Notes: generated by a model not told the origin, from the sequence alone. Shown: positions 8,021 to 16,756, counted from the first letter of the stretch. The stretch: 64,000 nucleotides of DNA from Mucinivorans hirudinis (GCA_000723505.1 HG934468.1:1582798-1646797), one strand, 5' to 3'. Translations and numbers: made by a program.

Positions 8021-8052
8021 TTTGTAAATCTTGAAATAAATTATTACCTTCG
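8021..8052 (+). promoter_or_regulatory. Promoter of nhaA, which decides the start codon
   Basis: TTTG at 8021-8024, 20 bases, then TACCTTCG at 8045-8052. The -7 box overlaps the upstream GTG at 8052, so that GTG cannot be translated and the ATG at 8079 must be the start. Confidence 0.65.
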
Positions 8053-8078
8053 TGAAAATAAACATCTTTTCACGTAAT

Positions 8079-9419
8079 ATGAATAATCACTCCTTTTACA
8101 AACCATTCTACATAGCGACGAAACTTCAGAAATTTATGGCATCACCCCTAGCAGGTGGTACTGTTCTGATTATCTGTACAATAATTGCCATAGTTCTATC
8201 CAATATCGAAGCTACGGCTCATTGGTATCACTCGATATGGACGCGTAATTTAACTATCGGTTTCGAGGGTTTTCAGCTCAGTAAACCGCTGGAGTTGTGG
8301 ATAAATGATGCCCTTATGGCTGTCTTTTTCTTTGTCGTTGGGTTGGAGATTAAGCGTGAAATTATTGGCGGACAGCTCAATTCGCTCAAGCAGGCATCCC
8401 TTCCCATTGCAGCAGCTTTTGGAGGTATGGCTGTGCCGGCACTTATATACTTCTTTTTTAATGGAGAGGGTGTTGCAAAAGATGGCTGGGGGATACCGAT
8501 GGCAACGGATATAGCCTTTGCCTTGGGTATACTCTCGATGATGAGTACGCGTGTGCCACTCTCTTTGAAAATTTTCCTCACGGCACTCGCCATTGTGGAC
8601 GATTTGGGGGCGATTCTAGTAATTGCGATTTTCTATTCGTCTCAAATAGATTGGTTGATGCTCGGTGCGGCGGCTTTGGTTTTTGCCTATTTGGTTTCGC
8701 TCAACCGCCGTGGGGTGCACAAGATGCGTTGGTATCTATTCCCGAGTATAATTTTGTGGATACTGTTCTTGAAATCAGGCGTTCACGCCACCATTGCCGG
8801 TGTTCTCATTGCGATGACTATGCCCTATACGGCAAAATATAGCAAGAAGTTTTTCCTCGACCACAGCCACGACCTTCGCGAGCGCTTTCGGCTTGCAGAT
8901 AAAGGTAATATTGATGTTATCCACAATGAGACACAACATTATATATTACAGGATATGCGGGTCTTGTCGCGTAATGCCATATCGCCCGTACAGCGATTGG
9001 AGCACGCCCTGCACGGGGCGGTGGCGTTCTTTATAATGCCTATCTTTGCCCTTGCAAATGCCGGCATTGCTGTATCGGTAGCAGACCTTCACGCGCTTGT
9101 CTCGGACCAGGGACTTGGTATTATTATGGGCTTGGTGATTGGTAAACCCCTTGGAATCATATTGTTCAGTTTCTTGGCTATCAAGTTGGGATGGTCTGTG
9201 ATGCCCTCGGGTGCGACGTGGGCAAAGTTAGTTGCGGTGGGATGTTTGGGAGGTATCGGCTTTACGATGTCTATTTTTATTGATAATCTTGCCTTTACAG
9301 ACCCAACGTTGATTAATTACGGAAAGATGGCAATCCTTTTTGCCTCGGTTTTGGCGGCAACTATTGGTTGCTTGTTGATGGTGATGACCAAAAAAGTGGG
9401 GTTGAAGGATAGATGGTAG
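8079..9419 (+). CDS. nhaA: Na+/H+ antiporter NhaA
   Basis: 446 residues from the ATG at 8079, a polytopic inner-membrane protein with about twelve helices. NhaA features are FFFVVGLEIKRE in the early part, the ATDIAFALG segment with the ion-binding region, and TALAIVDDLGAI with the adjacent aspartates of the transport site. It exchanges external protons for internal sodium and regulates pH and salt. A hydrophilic insertion lies near the middle (around KYSKKFFLDHSHDL), before the C-terminal helices, as in other Bacteroidota NhaA. It is preceded by its own promoter; a short 28-base gap precedes the next gene. Confidence 0.95.
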   Translation: MNNHSFYKPFYIATKLQKFMASPLAGGTVLIICTIIAIVLSNIEATAHWYHSIWTRNLTIGFEGFQLSKPLELWINDALMAVFFFVVGLEIKREIIGGQLNSLKQASLPIAAAFGGMAVPALIYFFFNGEGVAKDGWGIPMATDIAFALGILSMMSTRVPLSLKIFLTALAIVDDLGAILVIAIFYSSQIDWLMLGAAALVFAYLVSLNRRGVHKMRWYLFPSIILWILFLKSGVHATIAGVLIAMTMPYTAKYSKKFFLDHSHDLRERFRLADKGNIDVIHNETQHYILQDMRVLSRNAISPVQRLEHALHGAVAFFIMPIFALANAGIAVSVADLHALVSDQGLGIIMGLVIGKPLGIILFSFLAIKLGWSVMPSGATWAKLVAVGCLGGIGFTMSIFIDNLAFTDPTLINYGKMAILFASVLAATIGCLLMVMTKKVGLKDRW

Positions 9420-9447
9420 TGATATAAGGAAAAATTCTAAGTGAAAA

Positions 9448-10653
9448 ATGAAAATTGAGCAATTAATCGTGAAAAACTTCAGGGTTTATCGCGATGTAGA
9501 GATTAGAAATTTATCTAATTTGTCGGTGTTTATCGGAGCTAATGGTTCCGGTAAGTCTACATTGTTTGATGTTTTTGGCTTTTTGCACGATGCTCTTAAA
9601 GGCAATGTTCGTACGGCTATAGCCAAGCGCGGTGGTTTCAATGAGGTTCGTTCCAGAGACAGTAAAGGAGCTATTGAATTTATCATAAAATTCAGAAATC
9701 CTGTTGTTGACAAGGAGTTGCAACCTTTGATAACTTACGAACTTACCATTGATATTTGCGAGAAGACGAAATTGCCAATCATCAAGAAAGAGATTCTCAA
9801 GTATCGCCGCGGTCAGACCGGTAAACCGTATAATTTTTTAGATTTCAAAGAGGGTGAGGGGACGGCGATTATTAATGAGGAGAATTTTGAGAAAGAGAAA
9901 CAGAGTTTTAAAGACCATAGAGAGGTTCAGAAATTGGACTCTCCTGATATTTTGGCAATCAAAGGGCTTGGTCAATTTCAAAAGTTCAAGGCTATAAGTT
10001 CTTTTCGTCGATTGTTGGATAATTGGTTTGTATCCAACTTTCAGATACACTCGGCACAGTCAATTATAGATTCCGGGGTTAGTGAACATTTATCGAATAC
10101 GGGGGATAATTTGGCTCAATATACCAAATATATTTATGAGAATTTTCCTGATGAGTTTATAGCCATTTTGCAAAAATTGCAAAGCAGAGTTCCGGGTATG
10201 GATAGTGTTACAGCAGAGGAAACCTCTGATGGTAGAATTGTTCTTAAATTTAAGGATGGTAGCTTTAAAGACCCTTTTATATCACGTTATGTGTCGGATG
10301 GCACAATAAAGATGTTTGCTTATTTAATGCTCCTTCACGACCCCAAGCCACATCCTCTTTTATGTGTCGAAGAGCCTGAAAATTATCTCAATCCCGAGCT
10401 TTTGCCTGAATTAGCCGAAGAGTTTCGTGAATACGCTAACAAAGGAGGACAGGTCTTTATCTCGACGCACTCACCCGATTTTATTAATGCATTGGACGTA
10501 GATGAGCTATTTTGGTTGAAGAAAGGGAGTGGATATACCTCCATAAAAAAAGCGTCGGAGGATGAGGTTGTTAATTCGCTCTTTACGAATGGTGATAAAC
10601 TTGGATGGTTATGGATGCAGGGTTATTTTACGGGTAGTAGTCCAAAAATTTAG
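9448..10653 (+). CDS. AAA ATPase (SMC/OLD-like) of a two-gene defence-like module
   Basis: A 401-residue ABC-class ATPase. Walker A is GANGSGKST at residues 30-38, a YVSDGT signature-like segment is at 281-286, Walker B LLCVEEPEN at 304-312 and the H-loop STHSPDF at 339-345. The middle region (about 80-270) is the lineage-specific insertion. The following gene, five bases away, encodes a DUF4276 protein. Such ATPase plus TOPRIM-like pairs resemble the PARIS, OLD and Gabija layouts used against phages. The pair is visibly more AT-rich than nhaA and dnaX on either side, suggesting transfer. The exact system is not identifiable from sequence alone. Confidence 0.78.
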   Translation: MKIEQLIVKNFRVYRDVEIRNLSNLSVFIGANGSGKSTLFDVFGFLHDALKGNVRTAIAKRGGFNEVRSRDSKGAIEFIIKFRNPVVDKELQPLITYELTIDICEKTKLPIIKKEILKYRRGQTGKPYNFLDFKEGEGTAIINEENFEKEKQSFKDHREVQKLDSPDILAIKGLGQFQKFKAISSFRRLLDNWFVSNFQIHSAQSIIDSGVSEHLSNTGDNLAQYTKYIYENFPDEFIAILQKLQSRVPGMDSVTAEETSDGRIVLKFKDGSFKDPFISRYVSDGTIKMFAYLMLLHDPKPHPLLCVEEPENYLNPELLPELAEEFREYANKGGQVFISTHSPDFINALDVDELFWLKKGSGYTSIKKASEDEVVNSLFTNGDKLGWLWMQGYFTGSSPKI

Positions 10654-10658
10654 AGTTT

Positions 10659-11237
10659 ATGGCACGTGTCGAAATTTTAGTCGAAGAGCAATCAATGGAG
10701 TGTTGTTTGAGGGAAATATTGCCAAAAATTGTCTCTGATAATTGGACTTTAGATGAAAACTATTTCATAAGAAGTCATCAAGGAAAGAGCGATTTGCGCA
10801 AATCAATCCCTACGAAAATTAGAACATTTAGCCATTGGTGGGAGCCTGTTGCTGTCATTATTTTGCACGACCAAGATAGTGCAGATTGTGTTACTCTTAA
10901 AAAAGATTTGATAGAATTATGTGGAGACTGTAATGTGCCTATACTGGTAAGAGTGGTTTGTCGTGAATTAGAGTCTTGGTATTTGGGAGACCTTAGAGCC
11001 GTCGAGAGTGCTTATGCGAAATTCAGAAGTGAAAATTATTTACGCAGAGCTCAATTCCGCAACCCCGACCAACTGGGTGCAAAAGATTATTTGAGAATTA
11101 TTTTACCGGAATATCAGCCATTATACTCCTCGAAAGTCACTGCAAAATATATGAATATTGAGGGTAATAACTCCGAAAGCTTTCGGCAATTTGTATTAGG
11201 AGTAAGGCGCATTTTTTCACAAATGGAGCATAAGTAA
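10659..11237 (+). CDS. DUF4276 family protein (TOPRIM-like), partner of the AAA ATPase
   Basis: A 192-residue protein with EILVEEQSMECCL at the N-terminus (acidic motif of TOPRIM-like folds), IILHDQDSADC near residue 70 (DxD motif) and CRELESWYLGD near residue 107, the last being characteristic of DUF4276. The family usually follows an AAA ATPase in the same operon, as here. By analogy with PARIS, the ATPase may hold or activate a TOPRIM-like nuclease, but this is inference. It ends 18 bases before dnaX, so dnaX could be read from the same transcript. Confidence 0.75.
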   Translation: MARVEILVEEQSMECCLREILPKIVSDNWTLDENYFIRSHQGKSDLRKSIPTKIRTFSHWWEPVAVIILHDQDSADCVTLKKDLIELCGDCNVPILVRVVCRELESWYLGDLRAVESAYAKFRSENYLRRAQFRNPDQLGAKDYLRIILPEYQPLYSSKVTAKYMNIEGNNSESFRQFVLGVRRIFSQMEHK

Positions 11238-11255
11238 TAGATAAAATAGTTTAAG

Positions 11256-12674
11256 TTGGAAAATTTCATTGTTTCGGCGCGAAAATTTCGCCCTCAGACT
11301 TTTCGCTCGGTTGTGGGGCAGCAACATATAACTCGGACGCTCAAGAACGCTATTGAGCGGGGGAAATTGGCTCACGCTTACCTCTTTACCGGTCCGCGAG
11401 GTGTGGGTAAGACTTCGTGCGCACGTATCTTTGCCCGCACCATTAACTGCCTGAACCCCACGGCGGAGTATGAGGCTTGCGGCACTTGCGAGTCGTGTGT
11501 TTCGTTTGCCAAAGACCGCTCTTTTAATATCCACGAGTTGGACGCTGCTTCCAATAACTCGGTTGATGATATTCGTGCCCTCACCGAGAAGGTGCGTATT
11601 GCTCCGCAGGTCGGCAAATATTCGGTTTATATTATAGATGAGGTACATATGCTCTCTACGGCGGCTTTCAATGCTTTTTTGAAGACATTGGAAGAGCCAC
11701 CTCACTACGCCATTTTTATACTCGCGACCACAGAAAAGCATAAGATTTTGCCTACGATTCTCTCGCGTTGCCAGGTCTATGACTTCAGTAGAATCCGCGT
11801 TGAGGACATTGTTGATTATTTGAAGTATATTGCATCCGAACAAGGAGTTAGCTATGATGAAGAGTCGCTCCACATAATTGCTCAGAAGGCAGATGGCGGA
11901 ATGAGGGATGCCCTTTCGACTTTCGATAGGGTGGTGTCGTTTTGTGGTGTCAATTTGAGTGCTTCACAGGTTGCGGAAAGTATCGGGGCGCTCGACTTTG
12001 CCACATATTTTAGGGCTACGGAATTGGCTCTTGGTGAGAGTTTTACGGAGTTGTTGCTGTTGCTCGACTCCACTATTCAGCGCGGATTTGATGCTCAGAT
12101 TTTCTTAGCCGGACTCAGCGAACATCTTCGCAACCTTCTGGTTGCCAAGAATCCGCAAACTTTATCACTGCTGGAGGCTAGCGAAGGGTTGTCGGTGCAG
12201 TATCAGAGACAGGCGGCAGAGGCTGATTATGACTTTCTTTTCAATGCAATAAATCTTCTAAACCAGGCAGATACGACCTATAAGGCATCTACTAATCGCC
12301 GCCTGCACAGCGAACTTGCACTAATAAAGTTGTGTGCGCTAAAAAAAAAGGAGCCCATAGCTGAGCGCTATCCGATGCCGCAGATAGTGGTGGAGGCTCG
12401 GGCGACAGAGAGGACGGAGGCGACGGGGTCGAACCCCATTAGCCCCGACCTACCCGTCCTAAATGTCCCACCCGTCCCAATAGCCGCACCTCCCGCCGCA
12501 CCCGCCGCCGCACCTCCCGCCGCACCCGCCGCACCCCCGCCGCACCTCCCGCCGCACCTCCCGCCACCACCCCCGCACCCGCCCCCCCGCAAAAGCGTTC
12601 AATCACCGGTCTCTCCCTCTCACCCGCCGCCGTTAGGCAGGAACAGTCGGAGAAGCCTGCTTGTGAGACGGTGA
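11256..12674 (+). CDS. dnaX: DNA polymerase III subunit gamma/tau, N-terminal part (frame broken)
   Basis: The TTG start at 11256 gives MENFIVSARKFRP, the usual N-terminus of Bacteroidota DnaX. Clamp-loader motifs are GPRGVGKTS (Walker A), a cysteine cluster C-x8-C-x2-C-x2-C (zinc module), DEVHML (Walker B) and the LSRCQ sensor. From about residue 405 the protein is a Pro/Ala linker encoded by GC-rich repeats. After about base 12535 the frame reads PHLPPHLPP and ends at 12674. The tau C-terminal domain continues in the -1 frame. One missing C in the run at 12534-12538 would restore a single protein of about 595 residues. Confidence 0.93.
   Translation: MENFIVSARKFRPQTFRSVVGQQHITRTLKNAIERGKLAHAYLFTGPRGVGKTSCARIFARTINCLNPTAEYEACGTCESCVSFAKDRSFNIHELDAASNNSVDDIRALTEKVRIAPQVGKYSVYIIDEVHMLSTAAFNAFLKTLEEPPHYAIFILATTEKHKILPTILSRCQVYDFSRIRVEDIVDYLKYIASEQGVSYDEESLHIIAQKADGGMRDALSTFDRVVSFCGVNLSASQVAESIGALDFATYFRATELALGESFTELLLLLDSTIQRGFDAQIFLAGLSEHLRNLLVAKNPQTLSLLEASEGLSVQYQRQAAEADYDFLFNAINLLNQADTTYKASTNRRLHSELALIKLCALKKKEPIAERYPMPQIVVEARATERTEATGSNPISPDLPVLNVPPVPIAAPPAAPAAAPPAAPAAPPPHLPPHLPPPPPHPPPRKSVQSPVSPSHPPPLGRNSRRSLLVRR
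12447..12463. repeat. 17-base word shared exactly with the guaB-feoAB intergenic region
   Basis: The reverse complement reads TTTAGGACGGGTAGGTC and is identical to 51130-51146. It lies in the dnaX linker coding sequence. A neighbouring GGGACATTTAGGAC-type word also resembles 28190-28203. Confidence 0.75.
12481..12590. repeat. GC-rich tandem low-complexity tract in dnaX
   Basis: Imperfect tandem copies of CCGCACCTC and CCGCACCCG words encode the Pro/Ala linker. Runs of five C (12534-12538) and seven C (12582-12588) occur here. The reading frame of the tau domain can be followed upstream to about 12536, which places the frame break in this tract. Confidence 0.85.
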
Positions 12675-13039
12675 GTGAATTTTTACCACAGGAGTCAGAG
12701 GCATTGATAAGGCAGTGCTATCCCGATTTAATAAAATTGTGGCAGAACCGTTCGCGTCCTCGTATAGCGTCGGCTTTGGAGATATGCCGCATTGAGGGTG
12801 ACAGTATCACTATTGCCGTGCCGGACGAGGTGCAGCAGAGCGAACTACACCAAGCCAAGGCGGAGATTGAGCGAGATATTTTCGAGCTTACGGGCGGCGT
12901 TCGCCCCAGCTTGATGGTGATAATCAGATTTGTGGAGCAGAAGTATCGCCCCGTAACCCTAGAACAAAAATACCAACATCTTGCCGAGCTTAATCCCAAT
13001 TTGGTGAAGCTCCACAAGATGTTGGATTTGACGATATAG
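12671..13039 (+). CDS. dnaX: DnaX tau C-terminal domain, separate frame
   Basis: 122 residues from a GTG at 12671 that overlaps the TGA of the upstream frame (GTGA). The sequence (alternating helices, ending EQKYQHLAELNPNLVKLHKMLDL) matches the C-terminal domain normally fused to Bacteroidota DnaX, which contacts the polymerase subunit. The frame is open well upstream of the GTG and reads a sensible linker (QKRSITGLSLSPAA), so the domain was ancestrally continuous with dnaX. It could now be translated by coupling, by frameshifting, or the break may be a sequencing error. No terminator is obvious before the convergent gene. Confidence 0.75.
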   Translation: MSEFLPQESEALIRQCYPDLIKLWQNRSRPRIASALEICRIEGDSITIAVPDEVQQSELHQAKAEIERDIFELTGGVRPSLMVIIRFVEQKYRPVTLEQKYQHLAELNPNLVKLHKMLDLTI

Positions 13040-13056
13040 TGATTTGGGTATTTTGG

Positions 13057-15003
13057 CTATTGTAGCTTAAATACTACAGGAAATGTAAAACTTACTCGCA
13101 CAGGCTTACCTTTGTGTGAGCCGGGTGTCCACTTGGGCGAGGATTTTATTTTCTCGATAGCCGCAGCGTCCAAGAGTTTATCCACGCTGCGTAGCACCTG
13201 CACATTGCTCACCGTACCATCCTTTTCTACAATAAATTGGACAATTACATTACCCTGAATACCATTATCTGAAGCCTCTTTGGGGTAGACCAAATTTGTT
13301 TGCACCCACTTGCGGAATTCCATATCTGTACCGCCTTGAAAACGAGGCATCACGTCGGCTTTGATTACCGGCACCTCATCTTCCTGTGCAGCAGGAGTAA
13401 TCGGCGAGAGCGTCATAAGGTGAGATACTCCGTCATTACCTTTTGAGAAAGAGGCACCCGAAATGTTGCTTTGCGTATTATTCACCTCCATAGGTTTGTC
13501 GCCGTCGGCGGTAGTGATAAGGGTAACCTCGCCCTCCTTTTGGGAGCTGATTTTTTGCGCATTGATAGAGCGAAGGTGCTCTTTAGCCTGTTCAACGCCT
13601 GCGAATTGCTCCAACTGTTTTCCCTTTTCGTAATAGACAAAGACCTTCTCAACATTATCTTTATAGACGGTAACATCGGTGTGCGGTTTATTGGCGGCAC
13701 TCTTTGTCTTGACTATGATGACCCCATTTTTTGCCTTTTCGCCATAAACGTCCGTCGCCGATTTGTCTTTGAGCACCGTCATAGATTGTATCGTATTGGG
13801 GTCGATAGCCTTAATATCCTCAAACTCCTTACCATCAATAATAACGAGCGGAATTTCGACATCCGAACCGACAAATTGTACACCTGCACCGCTGCGCCCC
13901 ACTATCTTTATATCCTTATTCTCATTCGCCTCGCGCAGTTTTCCGTAGCTTACAACCGTAACATCTCCCGCCGATTTCTTTGTTGTGATAACCACCACCC
14001 CATTCTTAGCCTTTTCGCCATAAACGTCCGTCGCCGATTTGTCTTTGAGCACGGTCATAGACTCAATCGTATTGGCTTCAATGATGTTGATGTCGTGTGC
14101 AAACACCTTGCCATCAACAATATATAGCGGCTTATCTTTGGGTTTGGTATCCTGAGCCTGTGTGGTGAGAGAAAATGCACCCAAGAGCATCGCCACAACC
14201 GGCAGTGTGAGCAGCAGTCGTCTAACGCTACCTGCTCGTTTTTGTTTTGCCAACATTTTTAATCTTTTTTTAGTTAGTGAATAGCTCAGAGCGCTGGCAA
14301 ATTCCGGACTTATACCCGCCTCTGATAGGATTAGTAAATCGATATATCTTTTTGCAGAATATCCTTGATTGAGAACCGATTCGTCCACCTGATACTCGTG
14401 AACGCGCCGAAGAAGCACGCCCGTATGCCAAATGAGCGGGTTGAACCAGAAAATAGCCCTCAGAGCACTCATATAGACCAAATCGAGCGTATGGCGCATC
14501 TTGATATGAGACCTCTCGTGAGCCAATAATTCGGTGAGTAAATCACTCTCCTTTAGTGCTTTATTAATGAAAATATAGCTAAATACAGAGTAAGCCGACA
14601 GCCTCTGTTGAGCAAAGATAACGCGTAACTCCTCGATACGTTCGACTTTTCCTTTGCTAATTGTCAAGAAAATCTTGATTGCCCCAATCATCAACCAGAG
14701 TGTCATCACCCCAACGCCGATGAGATAGGCTAACAAAATGTAATTGACCGGGTTATACGGCTCAGCCACATATCCCTGCCGAGCGTAAACATCTGCACCA
14801 AACTCTAAATCAGTTGCAACAGCCTCTACCATAGGCAGTAACGGTAGCTTAACAAGAGGAATAAGCAGCCCCAGCGGAGTTGCCGACAGTAAGTATGCGC
14901 GGGCGGCTCGGTGAGAGATGCGCCCCGCAAGCAGGGTGATGTATAGCAGATATAGAACTGCGATACACACCTGTGAGTCTATGAGGTAGCCTTGCGAAAA
15001 CAT
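13057..15003 (-). CDS. M56 (BlaR1-like) membrane metallopeptidase sensor with plug-like repeats and a TonB C-terminal domain
   Basis: 648 residues. The N-terminal half has membrane helices and the zinc motif HERSH (162-166) with the FWFNPLIW helix of M56 peptidases; a further helix lies near 264-283. Two repeated segments (about 292-343 and 385-435) contain SMTVLKDKSATDVYGEKAKN, a motif resembling the plug domain of TonB-dependent receptors. The C-terminus (about 552-648) is a TonB domain nearly identical to the tonB gene at 29478. With the BlaI gene just upstream it forms a sensor-protease/repressor pair: the protease is expected to trigger loss of the repressor on an envelope signal. Confidence 0.85.
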   Translation of the reverse strand: MFSQGYLIDSQVCIAVLYLLYITLLAGRISHRAARAYLLSATPLGLLIPLVKLPLLPMVEAVATDLEFGADVYARQGYVAEPYNPVNYILLAYLIGVGVMTLWLMIGAIKIFLTISKGKVERIEELRVIFAQQRLSAYSVFSYIFINKALKESDLLTELLAHERSHIKMRHTLDLVYMSALRAIFWFNPLIWHTGVLLRRVHEYQVDESVLNQGYSAKRYIDLLILSEAGISPEFASALSYSLTKKRLKMLAKQKRAGSVRRLLLTLPVVAMLLGAFSLTTQAQDTKPKDKPLYIVDGKVFAHDINIIEANTIESMTVLKDKSATDVYGEKAKNGVVVITTKKSAGDVTVVSYGKLREANENKDIKIVGRSGAGVQFVGSDVEIPLVIIDGKEFEDIKAIDPNTIQSMTVLKDKSATDVYGEKAKNGVIIVKTKSAANKPHTDVTVYKDNVEKVFVYYEKGKQLEQFAGVEQAKEHLRSINAQKISSQKEGEVTLITTADGDKPMEVNNTQSNISGASFSKGNDGVSHLMTLSPITPAAQEDEVPVIKADVMPRFQGGTDMEFRKWVQTNLVYPKEASDNGIQGNVIVQFIVEKDGTVSNVQVLRSVDKLLDAAAIEKIKSSPKWTPGSHKGKPVRVSFTFPVVFKLQ

Positions 15004-15107
15004 TTTTTTGGGGGGATGAGAACGGTGGGAGTTTTTTTGGGGGGGTGTGCAAGCTTTGGGCGAAATAGGGTGGGTGTGGTAGTGAGTTCGTCACTACCTC
15101 TATTCTT

Positions 15108-15494
15108 TTATTTTTCCAATATTTTTTCGGCAATCTTGCGCAATTCATCGTATTGCGAAGCGGACATTTTGCCCGAGTCACAGAAGAATGAGAGCAGTTG
15201 CGAAGGCGAGTTGTTGAAGAAATTGTTCATCACTCCCTGCATAAACTTGCCCGTGTAATCCTCTTTGCTTACCAATGGGAAGTAGAGGTGCGACTTGCCG
15301 CAACGTTTGTAGCCGACAAAACCCTTCTGGGTGAGAATGCGTACGAATGTTGAGATTGTGGTGTATGCCGGACGGTTATCTCCCTCGGGAAATCCCTCGT
15401 AAATATCTGATAGAAAGAGCTCTCTTTTAGCCCAGATTATTTGCATAACCTCCAACTCTGCCCTGGTAAGTTCAGTGAATTTTTTTGTGGTCAT
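15108..15494 (-). CDS. BlaI/MecI-family transcriptional repressor
   Basis: A 128-residue winged-helix protein: LTRAELEVMQIIW, then AYTTISTFVRILTQKGFVGYKR, which are the recognition features of BlaI/MecI/CopY repressors. The C-terminal half is the dimerisation part that the paired protease would cut. It precedes the M56 gene by 104 bases on the same strand, consistent with one operon that represses itself. The upstream region 15495-15570 is very AT-rich and could hold its operator, though no clear palindrome was identified. The target genes are unknown; a beta-lactamase gene is not in the window. Confidence 0.85.
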   Translation of the reverse strand: MTTKKFTELTRAELEVMQIIWAKRELFLSDIYEGFPEGDNRPAYTTISTFVRILTQKGFVGYKRCGKSHLYFPLVSKEDYTGKFMQGVMNNFFNNSPSQLLSFFCDSGKMSASQYDELRKIAEKILEK

Positions 15495-15756
15495 CTCTTT
15501 ATTGATTAATTATTTAATTATTTAGTATTACAAAGGTATAATTAATTTTTTAATATCAAAAAAATTTTTTCATTTTTTGGTTACAATAGTAATTACGTCC
15601 CCTCATCGACTTGATGCAACAAAATATTTCGCGCACCATCGACTCCACAAGAGGTTCGTAAAACTCGTGGGAGCGCAAAATTTTGTTGGAAAATCAGAAA
15701 AAAAAGTTTACATTTGTTATCAAAAAGCGTTAAATCAGGTTAAAACAATAATTAAA

Positions 15757-16659
15757 ATGATAACAAAACTCGAACAACTAATCGAAGCGGTACGCAGCCG
15801 CGGTAAACGCCGTATTGTGGTGGCATATGCCGAAGATGCACACACGCTACAGGCTGTAAATCAAGCTGTTCAGCATGGAATTGTGGATGCAATTCTTATC
15901 GGCAATCGCAAAAACATTGCAAAGGTTGCTGCCGAAGAGGGCATAGATTTGGCGGACTTTATTATTCAGGAAGAGGCGGATGATGTGGCTTGTGTGAACC
16001 GCGCCGTGAAGATGATTAACGCCGGAGAGGCTGACATTCTGATGAAAGGGTTGGTCTCCACAGATAAGTATATGCGCGGTATTCTCCAAAAAGATGGCGG
16101 ATTGGTGCCCGCGAAAGCCACCCTGAGCCATATTACTGTGTTGGAGTTGCCGATGTATCATAAATTGTTGATTGTTACGGACGTAGCTGTGTTGCCCGCT
16201 CCTGACCTCAGTCAGAAGATACAACTCACAAAAAATGTTATCAGTTGTGCTAACACACTGGGTATTAAGAATCCCAAAATTGCGCTCATCACTCCCACCG
16301 AGCAGATGTTGCCCGGCATTCCCTCGTGCGTGGATGCGGCAATAATCTCGAAGATGGCTGAACGGGGACAGATTCCGGGTGCCATCATCGATGGTCCATT
16401 GGCTCTGGATGTTGCGATAGACCCCGAGACAGTGAAAATAAAGAAATTACATAGCCCCGTGGGTGGTGATGCCGACGGTCTGGTCTTCCCGAATCTGGAG
16501 GCTGCAAATGTCTTTTTCAAGAGTGCGACAAAGTTATGCGGAGCGAAATTGGCAGCAATAGTGGTAGGCGCGAAAGCTCCCTGTGTGCTCACCTCGCGCG
16601 GCGATAGCGAGGAGTCGAAACTATACTCCATCGCACTGGCTTCACTATCAGCCAAATAG
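15757..16659 (+). CDS. ptb: Phosphate butyryltransferase-like enzyme
   Basis: 300 residues from the ATG at 15757; the frame extends 60 codons upstream but that part does not look like the family. Features are ADILMKGLVSTDKYMRGIL, a conserved TDVAVLPAPDL segment, DGPLALDVAID and the C-terminal PVGGDADGLVFPNLEAAN. The enzyme interconverts butyryl-CoA or a related acyl-CoA with acyl phosphate. Its usual partner, butyrate kinase (buk), is not adjacent. A TACATTTG -7-like box lies at 15709-15716. Phosphate acetyltransferase activity is an alternative. Confidence 0.87.
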   Translation: MITKLEQLIEAVRSRGKRRIVVAYAEDAHTLQAVNQAVQHGIVDAILIGNRKNIAKVAAEEGIDLADFIIQEEADDVACVNRAVKMINAGEADILMKGLVSTDKYMRGILQKDGGLVPAKATLSHITVLELPMYHKLLIVTDVAVLPAPDLSQKIQLTKNVISCANTLGIKNPKIALITPTEQMLPGIPSCVDAAIISKMAERGQIPGAIIDGPLALDVAIDPETVKIKKLHSPVGGDADGLVFPNLEAANVFFKSATKLCGAKLAAIVVGAKAPCVLTSRGDSEESKLYSIALASLSAK

Positions 16660-16681
16660 AAAGGCAATGTCTAATACTGCA

Positions 16682-16717
16682 AAAGAGCTCTGAATTGATT
16701 TCCTGAGCTCTTTTTTT
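16682..16717 (+). terminator. Rho-independent terminator of ptb
   Basis: AAAGAGCTC (16682-16690) pairs with GAGCTCTTT (16705-16713), and the T tract runs to 16717. The A-rich left arm means it may also act weakly on the opposite strand for dxr. Confidence 0.85.
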
Positions 16718-16756
16718 CGTTGTAAACCTTCGACTAACTATCATATTATGAATCTC

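Noticed and set aside
11217-11873. Minus-strand open frame of 218 codons
   Set aside because: It is antisense to the conserved clamp-loader part of dnaX.
12481-12590. CRISPR-like or phage repeat
   Set aside because: The repeats are short, contiguous and in frame with the dnaX linker; there are no spacers.
13471-14127. Plus-strand open frame of 218 codons
   Set aside because: It is antisense to the M56-TonB gene, whose motifs are unambiguous; the antisense translation shows no domain.
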